NCBI GenBank assembly: GCA_938040325.1
Contig: CALHXW010000078.1
Location: 1 to 56,614 of the forward strand
From: an uncultured bacterium
GTDB lineage: Bacteria; Myxococcota_A; UBA9042; PHBI01
Reading direction: 5' to 3'
Length of the DNA: 56,614 nucleotides
Shown here one piece after another: positions 9,201-20,497 of the stretch. The position numbers were made by a program, and so were the translations under genes. The number at the start of each line of letters is the position of its first letter. Position 1 is the stretch's first letter. A model generated the notes under the pieces. It was not told the origin of the DNA. It made no database searches and saw only the letters and a list, made by a program, of their open reading frames with translations.

Positions 9201-12200
9201 TGAGCGGCGAGGTCTCACCGTCGCCGGTGATACCGTCTTGGTCCGCATCCTCAACCCCGTCCTCTAGCCCGTCTTCGTCGGTGTCCTTGCTCAGCGGGTC
9301 TGTGCAGTTCGGCGTCCCAGGTGGGGCGACCGGCGGTTGGGGACAGCCCGCGACCTCAATCGCGTCGATCACGCCGTCGTTGTCGTCATCGATGTCGACG
9401 CAGTTGCGCTGACCGTCGTCGTCGGTGTCTTCCTGGTCGAGGTCCGTCGGAAAGCTTGCTGCGTCGAAGGGGTTCGTCAGGCACGTCTGCTCGATGAAGT
9501 CTGGCACGCCATCGTTGTCGTCATCGGTGTCCTGGACGTCGCAGACAACGTCGCCGTCGAAGTCGGTTGGCACGTCGAAAGCGTCGTTGGGGTCGGTCCC
9601 GCAGTCGAGCTCGGCAACGTCGAGCCAACCGTCCTGGTCGTCGTCCTCGTCGATGAGGTCACACTGATGGTCGTTGTCGATGTCGTTGTTGTCGACGGTG
9701 GGGTTGCTCAGCGCGTTGTCAGGCAGCGTGTCGCAGGCCAGCTCTTCGAAGTCGAGCCAGCCGTCGTTGTCGGTGTCGGGGTCCAGCAGGTCGCAGATCG
9801 CGTCGCCGTCGAGGTCGTGGTCGGCATCTACCGGCGTCGACCCTGCATCCAGCGGATCGGACCCACACTGTGCCTCTTGGGTGTTGGGGAAGTTGTCGTT
9901 ATCGGCGTCGGGATCGACCGAGTCGCACTGGCCGTCGCCGTCTAAGTCCGGCGGCAGGCTCGCTGCTGACAGCGAGTCCGACCCGCACAGGTCCTCCTGC
10001 ACGTCTGGGAACCCATCACCGTCGTCATCGGCATCGGCGCAGTTCGGCAGCGTGTCGTTGTCGAGGTCCGCGGCGGCGCTCATCGTCGGGAAGTCGTTGA
10101 TGTCGTTGGCGGCGGAGAAACAGAGCAGCTCGATGGCATTCTCAAAGCCGTCGTTATCCCAGTCGAAGCCGGCGCAGTTCACGTCCGTGATGCAGTCGTC
10201 GTCAGCGCAGTCGACCAGCCCGTCGTTGTCGTTGTCGACGAGGTCGCCGCAGCTGGCTTCCTTGATGCCGCAGTCGAACTCCGTGGTGTCAAACGCCCCA
10301 TTGCAGTCGGCATCCACCCCGGGAATGTCGCACTCCAGCTCACCGGCCCCCAAGCACGCGGGCAGCCCGTCTCCGGGGCCGCATGTGGTCGACATCGGAT
10401 GCCAGCTCGCCTCATTCTTCGCCAGCGAGTTCAAACAGCTCGCTTCCTCTTCGACATCGAGGGCACCGTCGCCGTCGTCATCGAGGTCGACGCAGTTGAG
10501 GGCGCCGTCGCCGTCTGGGTTTTGGAACGCGTCGGCCGCCGGACTCTCCAGGCCAACCAGCGGGTTGGTCCCGCAGATGATCTCCACGCCGTTGGTCACG
10601 AGGTCGCCGTCGTAGTCCGACGACGCACACTGCGGATCCATCACGCAGTCAGAGTCCTGGCAGTCCTCGTCACCGTCCGCATCCTCGTCGGCCGGATTGC
10701 TCGGGTCGCAGACCTCCGCGCAGCTTACCGTGAGCTCGGCCGTCGTGCCTGGCCCTTGGAAGCAGACGCCGACCTGCTTGGCGACGATGTAGTAGGTGGC
10801 TGCCGGGTCGACGGCCGCGAGCGTGACCTGGCCCCCGGTCGTGCACACGGAGCTGGCGGTCGCGACGGCCTCGGCACAGCTGTTCTGCTCGCACGTGTCT
10901 TTGTAGACCTGCAGCTGGTAGCGCTTCGTTCCGAGGTTGCTCAGCGCGATCGTGACCGCACCGCCCGCGGTCGGCTCGAACGCGTAGACGGCATCGTGAC
11001 CCGTCGCGTCGATCTCGCCGTCGCAGGCCGGGAAGTCGGCGCTGCGTGGTACGACCGTCACGATGTCGCCGCATCCAACCGAGACCTCGGTCGCTGCGCA
11101 CGTCTCGCCGGCGCACGCCGGCACGCTCACACACGCCGCGTCCAGACAGTCACGCAGTCCATCGCAGTTTTCGTCGAGGCCGTTGACGCACGTGATGTTG
11201 GGCGTCGCTGCCTCCGAGTTGGTCGGAAACTCGCCGATGTTGTCATCGCAGAGCTCGGGACCAACGCACGGCCCCGGTAGACCGCTGACCGTCACGCCAT
11301 AGCCGTCACCGTCCACGTCGAGGCAACCATCCTCACAGTTGACGATGCCGTCGCCGTCGCTGTCCTGAGTGCAGTCTGCACCGGTCGAGCAGGTCGCAAC
11401 ATCCGGGCGACAGTCCTGACCCACCACGACCCCGTTGCTATCGATCGAGCCACACACGCCGTCGCCGTCGGGATCGACGATCCGGGCGCCGTCGATCTCG
11501 TCGACCGTCCCGTCGCAGTCGTCGTCGATACCGTCGCAGTCGAACTCTGCACACGACCCCTCGCTCTTCGGAGAGCCGTAGTGACTGGCCGTTAGCGCGT
11601 ATTGGTTGTCGCTTGAGGGCCCCGCGAGGCACCACTGGGCGGCCGAGTCGTTGGTGGTTGTGTTCGACGTGCGCGGTGTCCGCAGCTGGATCGAGCGGCC
11701 GACAAGGGTGCGGAAGTTGTCGAGCGCGCACCCCCACGGAACGTCGCCCGAGGGGCCCATCACGCGGTTGAAGTCGACCTCGTCGACCAAGCTACCGCTG
11801 AGGCGAATCCCCACCGAGTCGCCCTGCTGGGCCATCGACACGGGCGTCGAGCACGTCGCATCGATGTCGGAGTTCGGCGATTGAAAGCCCGACTGAAGCG
11901 GCGCGCCGAGGTTGATGACATAGAAGTCGCCCGGCGCGATGAAGCTCGTCGTCTGGAACGTGCAGGCTTGCCCGGCGCCGAAGCCGAGGCTCTGCCCGCC
12001 GAACTCGATCTTGAGGCCGAGCGAGCTCAAGTTGAAGGTCGTCGCCGTGGCGTTGTAGATCTCGATCCACTGCTCGGCCGGCTTGCCAAAGAGGATCGGC
12101 AGGTGAATCTCCGAGATGTAGAGCCCGCCAACCTCGATCTGGCAGTTCGCGTCGCACCCGTCGGAGGACTGCGTGTTGCTGTCGTCGCAGGTCTCACCGT

Positions 12201-15200
12201 CCTCCAGGAAGCCGTTGCCGCACTCGCGGCAGTCGGGGTCTTGCGAGTCCACGAGACCATCGCAGTCGTTGTCTTTATCCAGCGGTACCGCGACGGCGTA
12301 GCAGATCTCGGTGCCGGCGTTGCCACCAGGCGTGGTGTCCGATGGCGTCGTTGTCGCGTCTGTGTCATCGCAGTCTGCCCCTGGCAAGCTGCACTCCCCC
12401 AGCGACGCCCACAACACGCTCGCGTCGCCGTGGCCGTCGCCGTCGCGATCAACGCAGTGGTCGCAGCTCGCCGCTTGGCCCTCGAAGACGCCGTCGAGAT
12501 CAAGGTCCGAACGGACCCCAACGGAGTTGACGAACAACCCGTCGACGTTGTTGGACGCGGCGGTCTGGGTGTCGAAGAAGATCACCACGTCGACAGGCCC
12601 CGAAACGGCCGGGTCAAAGGGCACGATCACATGGTCGAAGTAGCCGGAGTTGTACGTGATGACGCCCGAGCCATCCGTCGTTGGTGCCGTCGCGCCGGCC
12701 ACCGTGTTCGCGGTCGTCGAGAAGGCGATGCTGCTCGGCTGGTTGAGCGTGCACGCTGTCGGTGAAGCCACCCCAACACACACGCCAAACGTGTCAGCGA
12801 CCTGGTCGCCTTCGAGGGTGAAGATGACCTCCAAGGCGGCTGCCGGCATCGTCGGGTCCACCGTCACAGTCCGCGAGATCCAGCCGCGGACACGGCCGTT
12901 GCCAATCGTGCTGACGCTGTTGCTGAGATCTGTGCCCCAGCCATAGACATTGTCGGACAATGCCCCGCTGTGGACCGGGTGCCGGCCGTTCTCAAAGACG
13001 GTCGCAGGCACCGTGTCCAAGCGACCCAGCGGAATCCAGCCGTTCGTTGCGCCTGAACCCGCGAGGTCGAAGTTGTGGACGATGCCGCAGGGCTGGCAGG
13101 CCTCTGACGATGGCCGCGAGCTCGCCATGGCCGCGTTCCAAGCACACGTGGGGTCGGCGCAGTCGATGTTGCCGTCGCCGTTGTCGTCAAAGCCGTTGGC
13201 GCAATCCTCGGAACCGCAGTCTGGGTCGAGGGCGTCGAGCAGCCCGTCGCAATCGTTGTCGACGAGGTCACCGCAGATGAGCTCCACACCTGCGTCCGGC
13301 CGCACGGTGTTGTCGGTGTCGTCGCAGTCAGGGCGCAGATTCACAGGGTTGGTGCTGTCGTTGATGAACGCCTGGCAGGCGGTGATGTCAGGGCTGTCCG
13401 GGTCACCGAAGAAGTCGAAGTCAGCGTCCCAGCACGGGTCGCAAGCAAGCTGTCGCTCGTCGAGCGCCGTCATGGGGTTGTCGGTGACGAACCGGCTGGC
13501 GCCCTCGTAGAGCCCGTCGTTGTCGATGTCGCTCCCGAGCGTGAGGCCATGGATGGTGACGCCATCGAAGCTGTAGTCGGATGGGTTGCCCTTGGTGTCG
13601 AAGAGGAACTCGACGCGCAGGCTCGCCGTGTCCGTGAACCCGGTCAAATCCAACGTCCCTTGGGCGTTGGCCGGCCCCGGTACGCTCGCAAACACCGCCA
13701 CGCACGCAGCCCCCGGAGCTGCCGTTGCGCAGTCGGGCAGCGTCGTGGCGCATGCCGCAGGCGCCGCAGCGTCCGAGACGCACACGGCAAAGTCGTCTCG
13801 GTTCGGCTGGGCGGTCGTGGCATCGCCCGCGTGGGTGTAGTCGACCGTCAGCTCAGGCGCAGGTCCAACTTCGTCGCGGCTGCCGAAGGGAATGTCGAGG
13901 CTCAGCGTGGCTTTGGCGTTGCTTGCTGCGCCAGCGAGCCCGCTGGTGCTCCACTCGCGTGTGGCCGCGTCGAACACAAACCCACCGGCACCGGCAAAGG
14001 CCGGGCCTGAGTCGAAGGTCCACTGGTAGAGGCAGGGGCGCGCGCACATGGCGTCGCGGTCCCCTGTGGCCGCATCGACGAGCGTGCGGTCACACACCGG
14101 GTCGAGGCAGTCGACAAGCATGTCTGGGCTCATCCCGTCATCGACGAAGTTGCCGCAGTCCTCCGCACAATAGCTGTCGTCGCGCGGCGCGAAGCCATCA
14201 CAGTCGTTGTCGGTGAAGTTGAAGCAGTTCTCGGTCGCGCCGGGAAAGGCCTGGGCGTCGCTGTCGATGCAGTCGAGGCCGCTGTTGCCGCACGTGCTCG
14301 AGGCACCGGCTACGTCGCGCGTTGTGGCGTCGCCGTAGCCGTCGCCATCTTCGTCGACGCAGCGGTCGCCGCAGGCGAGGCTCTTGAAGTCATAGCCGCC
14401 CGAGGCGCTTCCATCGCCGTCAACATCGCTGAAGATGGCGACCTTTTCGACGAGCAGGCCGGAGCGGTCGGTCGAGCTGCTCTGGGCGTCGAGCTCGATC
14501 ACAAGGAGCTTGGCGGTCCCGGCCTGGGTCAAGAGCGGGTCGGTCGCAAGCGTCGTGCTGCCGACCGTGTTGACGCAGTGCCGCAAGACCCGGTCCCCGG
14601 TGGTCACGGGCAACGCGTCGGCGAGGTACACGTTGAAGCAGTCCCCCGACGTGTCGAACTGGAACGTCACGTGGACCTTCGGCTCGCGACCGTCGGCGAG
14701 CGACGGGATCGCAACGGCGCGCCAAATGAACGACTTAAACTGCTGGTTGACCGGCAGCGCTCCGCCGCGTTGGCTCTCCCAGCCCACGACAGACCCGAAT
14801 TGAGCGCGGGCTGTGCCGTGGCTGAACGCGCCGACCGTGCCGGAGTTGCGCCAGTCCATTGGTGCGGTCGAGAAGTCGAAGAATGTGCCGCAGTCCATGC
14901 TGCATGCCGCGCCTGCAGTGCAGGTGTAGCCAGGCTCAAGCTCGCAGCTATTGGTGCAGCCACCCGTGCCGTTCGCGGCGCCAGCATCACAAGCCTCACC
15001 GGCGGCGGCGTTGAGCGTGCCATCGCCGCAGGACACGTCGGTACAGTCGGCATTGCAGGTGGACGACTCGCCAGACGTGTCGCAGTCCTCCCCCTGCCCG
15101 ACCAGACCGTCGCCGCAGTTCGACTGGTCACAGGCGAACCCCAGAAACCCTCCGTTGCACGTGCAGGTCACGACCCCAGCAGTGATGTCGCCGTCGCCGT

Positions 15201-17502
15201 TGCAGGTACCGCTGCCGTTGCAGACGAGACCGTTGGCCATGGGACAAGGCTGGCACGTGGGGGTGCCGAACCCGCTAGCGCACCCATCACACGAGGTGCC
15301 GTCGTACCCGACGTTGCACGAGCACTGGTCAGCGAACGGGATAGCGCTTGTGATGTCACCGCCGCCTTGGCACGTACCGTTGCCGCCGCAGGGGGTCGCT
15401 GCGCCGCCAGGGCATGGTTGGCAGGACGGACCAAAGTAGCCCGCTTGGCACTGGTCGCACGCAGCCCCCGTGTACCCTGGAGCGCACGTGCAGAGACCGT
15501 TGCCGGCCATCACGTTTGGCTGGCCGCTGCCGGCGCAGAGTCCATTGCCGCTGCACTCGGCAGTGGTCGCGCTGAGTCCTGGGCACGGCGAGCAGACCTG
15601 CGTCGCGCCTGAGACCTCACGGAAGTAGCCAACGCGGCAGCTTGAGCAGTCACTTGCGCAGCCGCTCACGCCCATCACCAGTGCGTCATCGCACGACTCG
15701 GTGGGGGTGGTGACGACCTGGTCGCCGCAGTAGAGGATCTCGATGGTGTCGGTGACGGTGTTCGGAACGGCTGGGTCGGCAAGCTCCGAGACCACCTCCG
15801 CGGCGTGCATCTGGTCGTTGGTCGTGCCCGCTGGAAGGGTGTAGTTCAGGGTGAGGTCGGTCTCGCCAGTCGGCGCGATCGCCGAAGAGAGCGTGCAGTA
15901 GAGGACCCCAGCCATCGATGGCCCGACGCAGGTGCCGCCAGCGACGCTGACGAGGGTGGCGTCCGGGGGCACCGTTACCGTGAAGCGCGCGGCACTTGGC
16001 GCCACGCCCGTGGCTGGCTCGACCGAGACCGTCACCTGCAAAGGCACGGCGGCGCCCGTCGTCGGCACGTAGACCGTCGAGGGTGCCGTCTGCGTCACCA
16101 CCAGGTCGGTGCTCCCCACGTGCTCGTACGCTCCCACATCGCACGGGCCGGTTCGCACGGCCCCCCGAGCGTCCAGCTCGGCCTTTGCGTTGACCGTCAC
16201 GCTCGAGCAGTCCGCGGCGCCAAACGCATTCGAGATGACGGTGATCGCGTGGGTCTGCACGCCCGAGTCCCCGTTGGGAGCAAGCGCAGCGAGTCCCGTG
16301 ACGCCGGTCGCCGTGATGATGTCGCTGACGATGCCCGCCGGGCAGCCGCCGCCGGTCTCGAAGACGTTGTCGCCGCCGCTGAGCGCGCCGATGCCGAGCG
16401 CGCAGTCACGACTCGACGTGTTGCCGGTCCCAGCGGTGTTGTTGTCGATGATGCTGTTGGAGACGAAGAGCGTCCCGTTCGGGTCCGCAACACCGCCACC
16501 GACGCCGCTGCACGTGTTGCCGACGATCGTCGAGTGGCTGATGCGAAGGGATGTCCCCGACGACAAGATGCCGCCTCCGTTGCCGGTCGTCGCTGTGTTG
16601 CCGCTGATGGTCGAGTTGAAGACCGTGAGCGACCCCGCGTTGTCGATGCTGACAGCGCCGCCACGCGCGGCGGTGTTCCCGCTCAGCTCGACGCGCTCGA
16701 GCCAGAGCGCGCCGTCGGACGAGACCGCGCCGCCCCCTTGCGTGGAGGCGTTTCCGCGCAGCGCAGCGTCGACGATGCGGAGCTCGGCTCCCGGGAGCAC
16801 TAGGACGGCTCCGCCATCGGCAGAGGAGCCTCCCGTGATCGTGACACCTTCGAGTCGGTTGATGCCAGCCGTCGCGCTGAATGCGCGGCTGCTTCCATCC
16901 GACGCGATGGTCACCAGCTGAGCACTCGGGCCAACGATTGAGACGTCCTCGAGGTCCATCGCGCCGGAGATCGATACCGTCTGCCCGTAGACGTCCGCGC
17001 CGAAGACGACGGTATCCAAGCCGGTGCCGGCAGCGCACGCGTCCTGCGGCAGATCGGCACGGGCGGCGAGCAGGGCCTCGCGAAGCGAACACAGCCCATC
17101 GGCGGCCGTCACGTCACCGGGCGTGTCGACAACGATGACGGAGCCCATCGTCAGGGTGGCCGTGAAGGTCAGTGCTGGCGTCCCGGCATCATGCCAGGTG
17201 AAGCTGTCGGTCGCGTTCTCAACGCCGGCACCTGGGATGTACGTCACGAGCGGGTCGGCGAGCGTGGCCGGGAGATTCGCAGCGAGGCAGACCTCAGGAT
17301 CTTGACCGACGGTGATAAAGAGCACGCCGCTCGTTGGGCAGGTGTCGATAACGGGGGCAGCCGCGGGCAACGTGAACGCGCGCTCACTGAGGGGCGACAC
17401 CCCGATCGTCTGGTTTGACGCGTAGGCCGTCGACCCGAGCAGCCCGCACGGCAAGACCGCGGCGAGCATAAGCGTACGCAGGCGCGCAGACGCATTTCCC
17501 AT
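6283..17502 (-). CDS. Giant modular surface protein fused in frame to an OmpA-family porin
   Basis: The 3739-residue product starts at ATG 17502 (GGGGA 8 nt upstream, then a signal peptide ending STAYA); upstream codons in the same frame look non-coding. In order: CSLREAL motif (about 135) and a beta-helix rich in GNTA repeats to about 457; a DUF11-like domain (460-590); EGF-like Cys repeats (630-795); DUF4215; three beta-sandwich-like modules (from about 867, 1150 and 1474) separated by MopE-like motifs; a lamin-tail domain (1790-1975); and a calcium-binding TSP3-like array (2270-3165). Then comes LSGDTVFGC (Cys3175), a membrane segment and RRRR (3197-3200). Without a stop, it continues into a signal-peptide-like stretch ending AKA, a beta-barrel (3225-3495), TSP3 repeats and an OmpA peptidoglycan-binding domain (3625-3735, NGHADEQG). 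The second half alone resembles complete myxobacterial OmpA porins. Confidence 0.9.
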   Translation of the reverse strand: MGNASARLRTLMLAAVLPCGLLGSTAYASNQTIGVSPLSERAFTLPAAAPVIDTCPTSGVLFITVGQDPEVCLAANLPATLADPLVTYIPGAGVENATDSFTWHDAGTPALTFTATLTMGSVIVVDTPGDVTAADGLCSLREALLAARADLPQDACAAGTGLDTVVFGADVYGQTVSISGAMDLEDVSIVGPSAQLVTIASDGSSRAFSATAGINRLEGVTITGGSSADGGAVLVLPGAELRIVDAALRGNASTQGGGAVSSDGALWLERVELSGNTAARGGAVSIDNAGSLTVFNSTISGNTATTGNGGGILSSGTSLRISHSTIVGNTCSGVGGGVADPNGTLFVSNSIIDNNTAGTGNTSSRDCALGIGALSGGDNVFETGGGCPAGIVSDIITATGVTGLAALAPNGDSGVQTHAITVISNAFGAADCSSVTVNAKAELDARGAVRTGPCDVGAYEHVGSTDLVVTQTAPSTVYVPTTGAAVPLQVTVSVEPATGVAPSAARFTVTVPPDATLVSVAGGTCVGPSMAGVLYCTLSSAIAPTGETDLTLNYTLPAGTTNDQMHAAEVVSELADPAVPNTVTDTIEILYCGDQVVTTPTESCDDALVMGVSGCASDCSSCRVGYFREVSGATQVCSPCPGLSATTAECSGNGLCAGSGQPNVMAGNGLCTCAPGYTGAACDQCQAGYFGPSCQPCPGGAATPCGGNGTCQGGGDITSAIPFADQCSCNVGYDGTSCDGCASGFGTPTCQPCPMANGLVCNGSGTCNGDGDITAGVVTCTCNGGFLGFACDQSNCGDGLVGQGEDCDTSGESSTCNADCTDVSCGDGTLNAAAGEACDAGAANGTGGCTNSCELEPGYTCTAGAACSMDCGTFFDFSTAPMDWRNSGTVGAFSHGTARAQFGSVVGWESQRGGALPVNQQFKSFIWRAVAIPSLADGREPKVHVTFQFDTSGDCFNVYLADALPVTTGDRVLRHCVNTVGSTTLATDPLLTQAGTAKLLVIELDAQSSSTDRSGLLVEKVAIFSDVDGDGSASGGYDFKSLACGDRCVDEDGDGYGDATTRDVAGASSTCGNSGLDCIDSDAQAFPGATENCFNFTDNDCDGFAPRDDSYCAEDCGNFVDDGMSPDMLVDCLDPVCDRTLVDAATGDRDAMCARPCLYQWTFDSGPAFAGAGGFVFDAATREWSTSGLAGAASNAKATLSLDIPFGSRDEVGPAPELTVDYTHAGDATTAQPNRDDFAVCVSDAAAPAACATTLPDCATAAPGAACVAVFASVPGPANAQGTLDLTGFTDTASLRVEFLFDTKGNPSDYSFDGVTIHGLTLGSDIDNDGLYEGASRFVTDNPMTALDERQLACDPCWDADFDFFGDPDSPDITACQAFINDSTNPVNLRPDCDDTDNTVRPDAGVELICGDLVDNDCDGLLDALDPDCGSEDCANGFDDNGDGNIDCADPTCAWNAAMASSRPSSEACQPCGIVHNFDLAGSGATNGWIPLGRLDTVPATVFENGRHPVHSGALSDNVYGWGTDLSNSVSTIGNGRVRGWISRTVTVDPTMPAAALEVIFTLEGDQVADTFGVCVGVASPTACTLNQPSSIAFSTTANTVAGATAPTTDGSGVITYNSGYFDHVIVPFDPAVSGPVDVVIFFDTQTAASNNVDGLFVNSVGVRSDLDLDGVFEGQAASCDHCVDRDGDGHGDASVLWASLGECSLPGADCDDTDATTTPSDTTPGGNAGTEICYAVAVPLDKDNDCDGLVDSQDPDCRECGNGFLEDGETCDDSNTQSSDGCDANCQIEVGGLYISEIHLPILFGKPAEQWIEIYNATATTFNLSSLGLKIEFGGQSLGFGAGQACTFQTTSFIAPGDFYVINLGAPLQSGFQSPNSDIDATCSTPVSMAQQGDSVGIRLSGSLVDEVDFNRVMGPSGDVPWGCALDNFRTLVGRSIQLRTPRTSNTTTNDSAAQWCLAGPSSDNQYALTASHYGSPKSEGSCAEFDCDGIDDDCDGTVDEIDGARIVDPDGDGVCGSIDSNGVVVGQDCRPDVATCSTGADCTQDSDGDGIVNCEDGCLDVDGDGYGVTVSGLPGPCVGPELCDDNIGEFPTNSEAATPNITCVNGLDENCDGLRDCLDAACVSVPACAGETCAATEVSVGCGDIVTVVPRSADFPACDGEIDATGHDAVYAFEPTAGGAVTIALSNLGTKRYQLQVYKDTCEQNSCAEAVATASSVCTTGGQVTLAAVDPAATYYIVAKQVGVCFQGPGTTAELTVSCAEVCDPSNPADEDADGDEDCQDSDCVMDPQCASSDYDGDLVTNGVEIICGTNPLVGLESPAADAFQNPDGDGALNCVDLDDDGDGALDVEEEASCLNSLAKNEASWHPMSTTCGPGDGLPACLGAGELECDIPGVDADCNGAFDTTEFDCGIKEASCGDLVDNDNDGLVDCADDDCITDVNCAGFDWDNDGFENAIELLCFSAANDINDFPTMSAAADLDNDTLPNCADADDDGDGFPDVQEDLCGSDSLSAASLPPDLDGDGQCDSVDPDADNDNFPNTQEAQCGSDPLDAGSTPVDADHDLDGDAICDLLDPDTDNDGWLDFEELACDTLPDNALSNPTVDNNDIDNDHQCDLIDEDDDQDGWLDVAELDCGTDPNDAFDVPTDFDGDVVCDVQDTDDDNDGVPDFIEQTCLTNPFDAASFPTDLDQEDTDDDGQRNCVDIDDDNDGVIDAIEVAGCPQPPVAPPGTPNCTDPLSKDTDEDGLEDGVEDADQDGITGDGETSPLKVDTDGDGLDDNVEDASCYPTVDEDDPCATLGWDSDTDGDGLLDGFEDANQNGSLDPGETNPLNEDTDGDGFSDKNEDECESDPLDPMNIPIDLDGGGVCDAREVDTDGDLIADAVELYCGTDPFDTASVPSQLDLQNTDGDTAPDGVTPLLNCKDIDDDEDKVSDAQEILCGTDQYDDEDTPTIIDIQDDDADGIINCADDDDDDDGLTDAQEALAGTDPRDADTDDDGLSDGTEQQIGTDPLLADSDGDGLLDGTERGITEPTRDTDLDIFIPDEDPATVTDPKSPDTDQDGVSDGDEDANRNGRVEAGEGDPLDPTDGLRDTDGDGLIDRDELTLWMTDPTNTDTDGDGVDDKNEVLVALTDPNVADTDGGGVSDGVELENGSDPNDGSDDFTDAVLSGDTVFGCQSTSRGSAIMWLLSLLAIVSLRRRRGASAVALGVAALLASGVGAGEAKAQAVPNINIEQFNPAGGDYRVWSVEASQVTPAWKPYAGLLFHGEHDSLILRAGNHEERLVANQQTAELLLGLGIADILQFDIALPFVVNTESAEDVASISQISGGSGLMDMRIGLRAQILNNRLGGFGFGVGLGATVPIGEGAEFRGDPGVGITAKLIADYRSAAALVSFNLGVRIRTEEVDFLTATFGNELTYGVGVDAFLQPRVISIGIELFGRTALDEPFGSDLTTGLEALFGPKWWFIDGLSLQAAAGLGLVQGRGTPDFRFLVGLSWAVGPDDADGDGIPDEDDRCLMEPEDIDGFADFDGCIDEDNDNDGIPDVDDKCPNKRESYDGIDDEDGCPEREVYSDRDMDGFPDDRDQCPEVPETVNGFEDGDGCRDELPPVQGGGVVTVPVDPECEIKIADTVLFAVGSSTLTAEEKTKLDGVAAYINNNPLILFVSINGHADEQGAELGNLRLSHERSRSVKAYLAKTVDASKMAARGYGEHAPQVDQPGEEAFEKNRRVDFTVELGGKCKK
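7850..8010 (-). other. Internal sorting-tail/signal-peptide junction in the giant fusion
   Basis: On the minus strand the codons for LSGDTVFGC (Cys codon 7980-7978) are followed by a hydrophobic stretch ([12 protein letters not shown]), four Arg codons, and then [14 protein letters not shown]...AKA. The first half is the same tail that terminates the two giants encoded at 29702-49998. The second half reads as a Sec signal peptide whose positively charged n-region would be the same RRRR. An in-frame GTG at 7923 could in principle start a separate 546-residue OmpA protein, but no ribosome binding site is visible before it, and the ATG at 7950 is only weakly served. As written, the sequence encodes one continuous chain. 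Confidence 0.75.
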
Positions 17503-17977
17503 CAAAGCATTCCCCAGTGAATTACGATCGGACGACAGAGAGCGGAGGCATCGAGGACAAGGCGTCCCCAGTCTGCCAACCCTCCAGCGACGCCGCAAGC
17601 GGACCGGCGGCCGACACCGGGCGCTATCGGCCAGTGGGTCGGGCGCACCGGGCTCGATGGACCGCATCGCACCTGCTGGCGCGATGCGAGGTCGCCGCCG
17701 GTAGCCGCGCGCCGTCGCCATCACTTTTCGTCCTTTGGCGATTCCCGACCTGGCTCGCGCTCGACGAGCTGACGGCCTCGCAAGCGCTTGGCCGCGAGGA
17801 CCTCGGCGTCGACATAACGTGGCGCAACGGGGCGTCTCCGAGCCGATCGAACGGCGTTCGGAACCGACCTCGGATTTCGATTTTCGCCGAGGTCTGCTAC
17901 ATGGCCCAAGCGTGGCGGCTCTCTTGCACTCGCGCAGAGTGAGTCCGCCCACCCCTTCCTAGCGAACGAGCCTGACC
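17503..17977. other. Divergent intergenic region, 475 bp
   Basis: This stretch separates the start of the giant OmpA-fusion gene (-) from the start of the first helical-repeat gene (+). No ORF here has convincing coding character. The frame upstream of the giant gene is open but rich in Arg/Pro and lacks any recognisable domain. The region should hold promoters for both directions. The only clear structure is the inverted repeat at 17866-17894. Confidence 0.45.
17866..17894. promoter_or_regulatory. Perfect 8-bp inverted repeat, possible operator
   Basis: GACCTCGG (17866-17873) and CCGAGGTC (17887-17894) are perfect reverse complements separated by an AT-richer 13-base spacer (ATTTCGATTTTCG). 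The site lies 84 nt upstream of the start codon at 17978, where a regulator binding site or a leader hairpin would be expected. No T-run follows, so it is not a standard terminator. A regulatory role is inference only. Confidence 0.3.
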
Positions 17978-20497
17978 ATGAACCTCCTTGCGACACGAGA
18001 GGCGATCGCCCGCTTCGCCGCAGAGCTACCGTCCCACGGCACGGGTGCCCGCCTTCACGAAGGCGTCGACATGACCCTGGCGCTCTTCGATCAGGCGCTG
18101 CGGACCGAGTCAGGCATCAGCCCGTGGGCTGACCACAACCTTGGGGCGCTGCTTGTTGCGACGCTCGGCAACCCAACGACGGCCCCCGCGGCGCGCGCGC
18201 TCTACGCTGGCACGGAGCGTCGGCTGCTGGATGCTCTTGCACGCGACCCCGACGACCTCACCCTCGGCCTTGCGCTGGCGCTCGGCACCGAGCTGGGTGA
18301 CCGCGGCGCCGACACGGTCACGGCGTGTGCGGAGGCCGCCAACAAGCCCCACGCCGGCCCGCGGCTCATCTCGGCGGTCACGACGCTCGTCTGCCGCGCC
18401 GGGCGCCGACGCAACGACGCCGTCAAGACGGCCGCGCGATCCGCCGCGGGCGTCCTGCGCGACGCACTGACGCGCGCCTCGACCACCTTGCCAAACCACC
18501 CGGGCATTGGCTGCGACCGCGCACGACTCGCGGTGTACGAGGCATGGGCCTCCGATGGCACCGAGCGCGCCGAAGCGCTTGGTCGCGCGCGAGCGCTGCT
18601 GACCGACCACGAGGCCCGCTTTGGCCCGTCCGACCAGGCTCGCGAGATCCTTGCCGACGTCGTCACGCTGCGAGCGCGCTCTGCGTCCACACGCGAAGAT
18701 GGCGTGCGCGACGCGCTGAAGCTGGTGGAGGCCGAAGTCCGGAGCCAACAGCCCAGCCCGAAGCGACTGACAAAGCTGCTCCACAGCCTCGATCGCGCCA
18801 ACGCGCTTGACGCAGCGACAGCCCGCAGGGTCCATGGCGTCGTCGAGCCCAAGATGGTCGCCACAGAGCGCAGCTGGCTTGAGCTCAACGCAACGCTGCA
18901 GCGCGCCTGCGACGACCAGGCTGGCGAGCTGACAACACTCGTCGCGCTGATCCGCGTCGATCCCAAGAACAAGATCGCCGCCGCCGGTCTCGCCCAGCGT
19001 CTGGTCTACAACCTCACCAACAGCTTGGCGGCACCCTTCGAGCTGGAGATCAGCGACCTGGCCATGCGGTCGGTTCCCAACGACGTGGTTCAGAAATGGA
19101 GCGCTGAGGCCATCACGGCCGTTCAGTCCCACCTGGAAGAAGGCTTTGGCGCAAGCCGCGCCCTCTCGTTCCTGGTCGACCGCGTGCTCGCGATCAAACC
19201 CCACAGCGGACGCGCCGCGATGTGGGACCGGGCGCTCGCGCTCGCCTCGTCGATCGGCGATCGGGACGCGACCATCGCCTTGACCCGCAAAGCGGTCCAG
19301 CGAGGTGGAAGCCCACGCGCCCGCCTCATGCTTGCCGAGGCGCTGCTCGCCGAAGGCAAGCAGCTCGACGAAGCGGAAGACGTCTTGCGACCGCTGCTCC
19401 GCGAGAAGGGAGACCTCGCCCGCGAAGCGAGCAAGATTCGCCAGAAGCTGACGGTCCACCCCGACTTCCGCACGAGCCGGCTGGCGACGCTCTTGGCCTA
19501 TGAGCAGCGGCTGGGTGTCGGAACGAAGAAGAAGCACACGCTCAAGGTGGTCTACGTGAGCACCGGCTACGTGCTTGCCGAGGCCGTTGAGCGCCCAGCT
19601 CCAGACTTCTACGAGCACAAACACCTGCGCGTGATGCTGCGCAACGACGACCTCCCGTCTTGGGTCGAGCCCAATGACCTGGTCAAAGGCGACGTTGTCT
19701 ACGCGCCGCTTCGCGGCCAGGAAGGCGACACTAAGAAAGACAAGGGAACGCTCCGCATCTACTGGACCTCGGACCGAAGCGCCGTGGAGCTCGACCTGGA
19801 CAAGGCAGCCCTGGCGACGCGGCTCAAGAAGCAGGAACAGCGCTTCGGAATCGACAGTGGCAAGCCCCTACCGATGCGGGTCGCGTGGGACAACAAGCGC
19901 GAGCGCCTCTCCGCTCGGCTCTTCGATGCGACGCACAAGCACGAATTCCGAAGCCGACCGAGCGTCAACGCCGAGAAGCTCCCGGACGGGGTCAGCCCCA
20001 CGCAGCTTGGCGGCAAGGGCAAGCGCATGTGGGGCGCCGTCGCTCGGGTCGACGACGGGACCAAGCCGCATGCACGTGCTTATGCGGTGGTCACCCAGCT
20101 GACCACGACCGACCCCAACCCGCCGAAGCCCAAGAAGGCCAAGGGCGGCGCCAAGGGCAAAGGCAAGCCAGAGGCTGCCAAGCCCGAAGCCGCCGCGAAG
20201 CCAGAGGCTTCCAAGCCCGAAGCCGCTGCCAAGCCCGAGGCCGCTCCGAAGCCTGAGGCCGCGAAGCCCGAAGCCGCTGCGAATCCCGAAGCCGCTCCGA
20301 AGCCGGAAGCCGCGAAGCCCGAAGCCGCTGCGAAGCCTGAGGCAGCGAAACCCGAAGCCGCTGCGAAGCCAGAGGCTGCGCCCAAGCCGCAAGCTGCGGC
20401 CAAACCCGAAGCGGCTAAGCCTCAGGTTGCGCCGAAGCCCGAAGCTGCACCCACGCCCGAGGCGACGGCGACCCCAGCCGCGGAGCCTGCGTCGTGA
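17978..20497 (+). CDS. Helical-repeat protein with KPEAA-repeat C-terminal tail
   Basis: The 839-residue protein has no signal peptide or membrane segment and is probably cytoplasmic. Residues 1 to about 510 are Ala/Leu/Arg-rich amphipathic helices consistent with a TPR-like solenoid (ARLMLAEALLAEGKQLDEAE is a TPR-like unit). Residues about 520-710 are different, with beta-rich segments (LKVVYVSTGYVLAEAVE; VKGDVVYAPLRG) that may form small barrel-like domains. From residue 730 the chain is a low-complexity tail of KPEAA-type repeats. I do not recognise the family. Its stop codon overlaps the GTG start of the next gene by 4 nt (GTGA), so the two are translationally coupled and their products probably work together. 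It is transcribed divergently from the giant OmpA-fusion gene. Confidence 0.75.
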   Translation: MNLLATREAIARFAAELPSHGTGARLHEGVDMTLALFDQALRTESGISPWADHNLGALLVATLGNPTTAPAARALYAGTERRLLDALARDPDDLTLGLALALGTELGDRGADTVTACAEAANKPHAGPRLISAVTTLVCRAGRRRNDAVKTAARSAAGVLRDALTRASTTLPNHPGIGCDRARLAVYEAWASDGTERAEALGRARALLTDHEARFGPSDQAREILADVVTLRARSASTREDGVRDALKLVEAEVRSQQPSPKRLTKLLHSLDRANALDAATARRVHGVVEPKMVATERSWLELNATLQRACDDQAGELTTLVALIRVDPKNKIAAAGLAQRLVYNLTNSLAAPFELEISDLAMRSVPNDVVQKWSAEAITAVQSHLEEGFGASRALSFLVDRVLAIKPHSGRAAMWDRALALASSIGDRDATIALTRKAVQRGGSPRARLMLAEALLAEGKQLDEAEDVLRPLLREKGDLAREASKIRQKLTVHPDFRTSRLATLLAYEQRLGVGTKKKHTLKVVYVSTGYVLAEAVERPAPDFYEHKHLRVMLRNDDLPSWVEPNDLVKGDVVYAPLRGQEGDTKKDKGTLRIYWTSDRSAVELDLDKAALATRLKKQEQRFGIDSGKPLPMRVAWDNKRERLSARLFDATHKHEFRSRPSVNAEKLPDGVSPTQLGGKGKRMWGAVARVDDGTKPHARAYAVVTQLTTTDPNPPKPKKAKGGAKGKGKPEAAKPEAAAKPEASKPEAAAKPEAAPKPEAAKPEAAANPEAAPKPEAAKPEAAAKPEAAKPEAAAKPEAAPKPQAAAKPEAAKPQVAPKPEAAPTPEATATPAAEPAS
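20165..20470 (+). repeat. In-gene low-complexity repeat encoding (A)KPEAA units
   Basis: About 306 bases encode roughly 18 to 20 imperfect copies of a 4-6-residue unit: KPEAA, KPEAAA, KPEAAP, and one NPEAA variant. The codons alternate within the copies (AAGCCCGAAGCC, AAGCCAGAGGCT and others), so the array is not a perfect DNA repeat but is close enough to change length by slippage or recombination. Lys-Pro-Glu-Ala tails of this type form extended, flexible linkers or tethers in bacterial proteins. Confidence 0.85.

Noticed and set aside
17503..17952. N-terminal extension of the giant OmpA-fusion protein by 150 residues
   Set aside because: The frame is open but Arg/Pro-rich and not domain-like; ATG 17502 has a ribosome binding site and begins a normal signal peptide.
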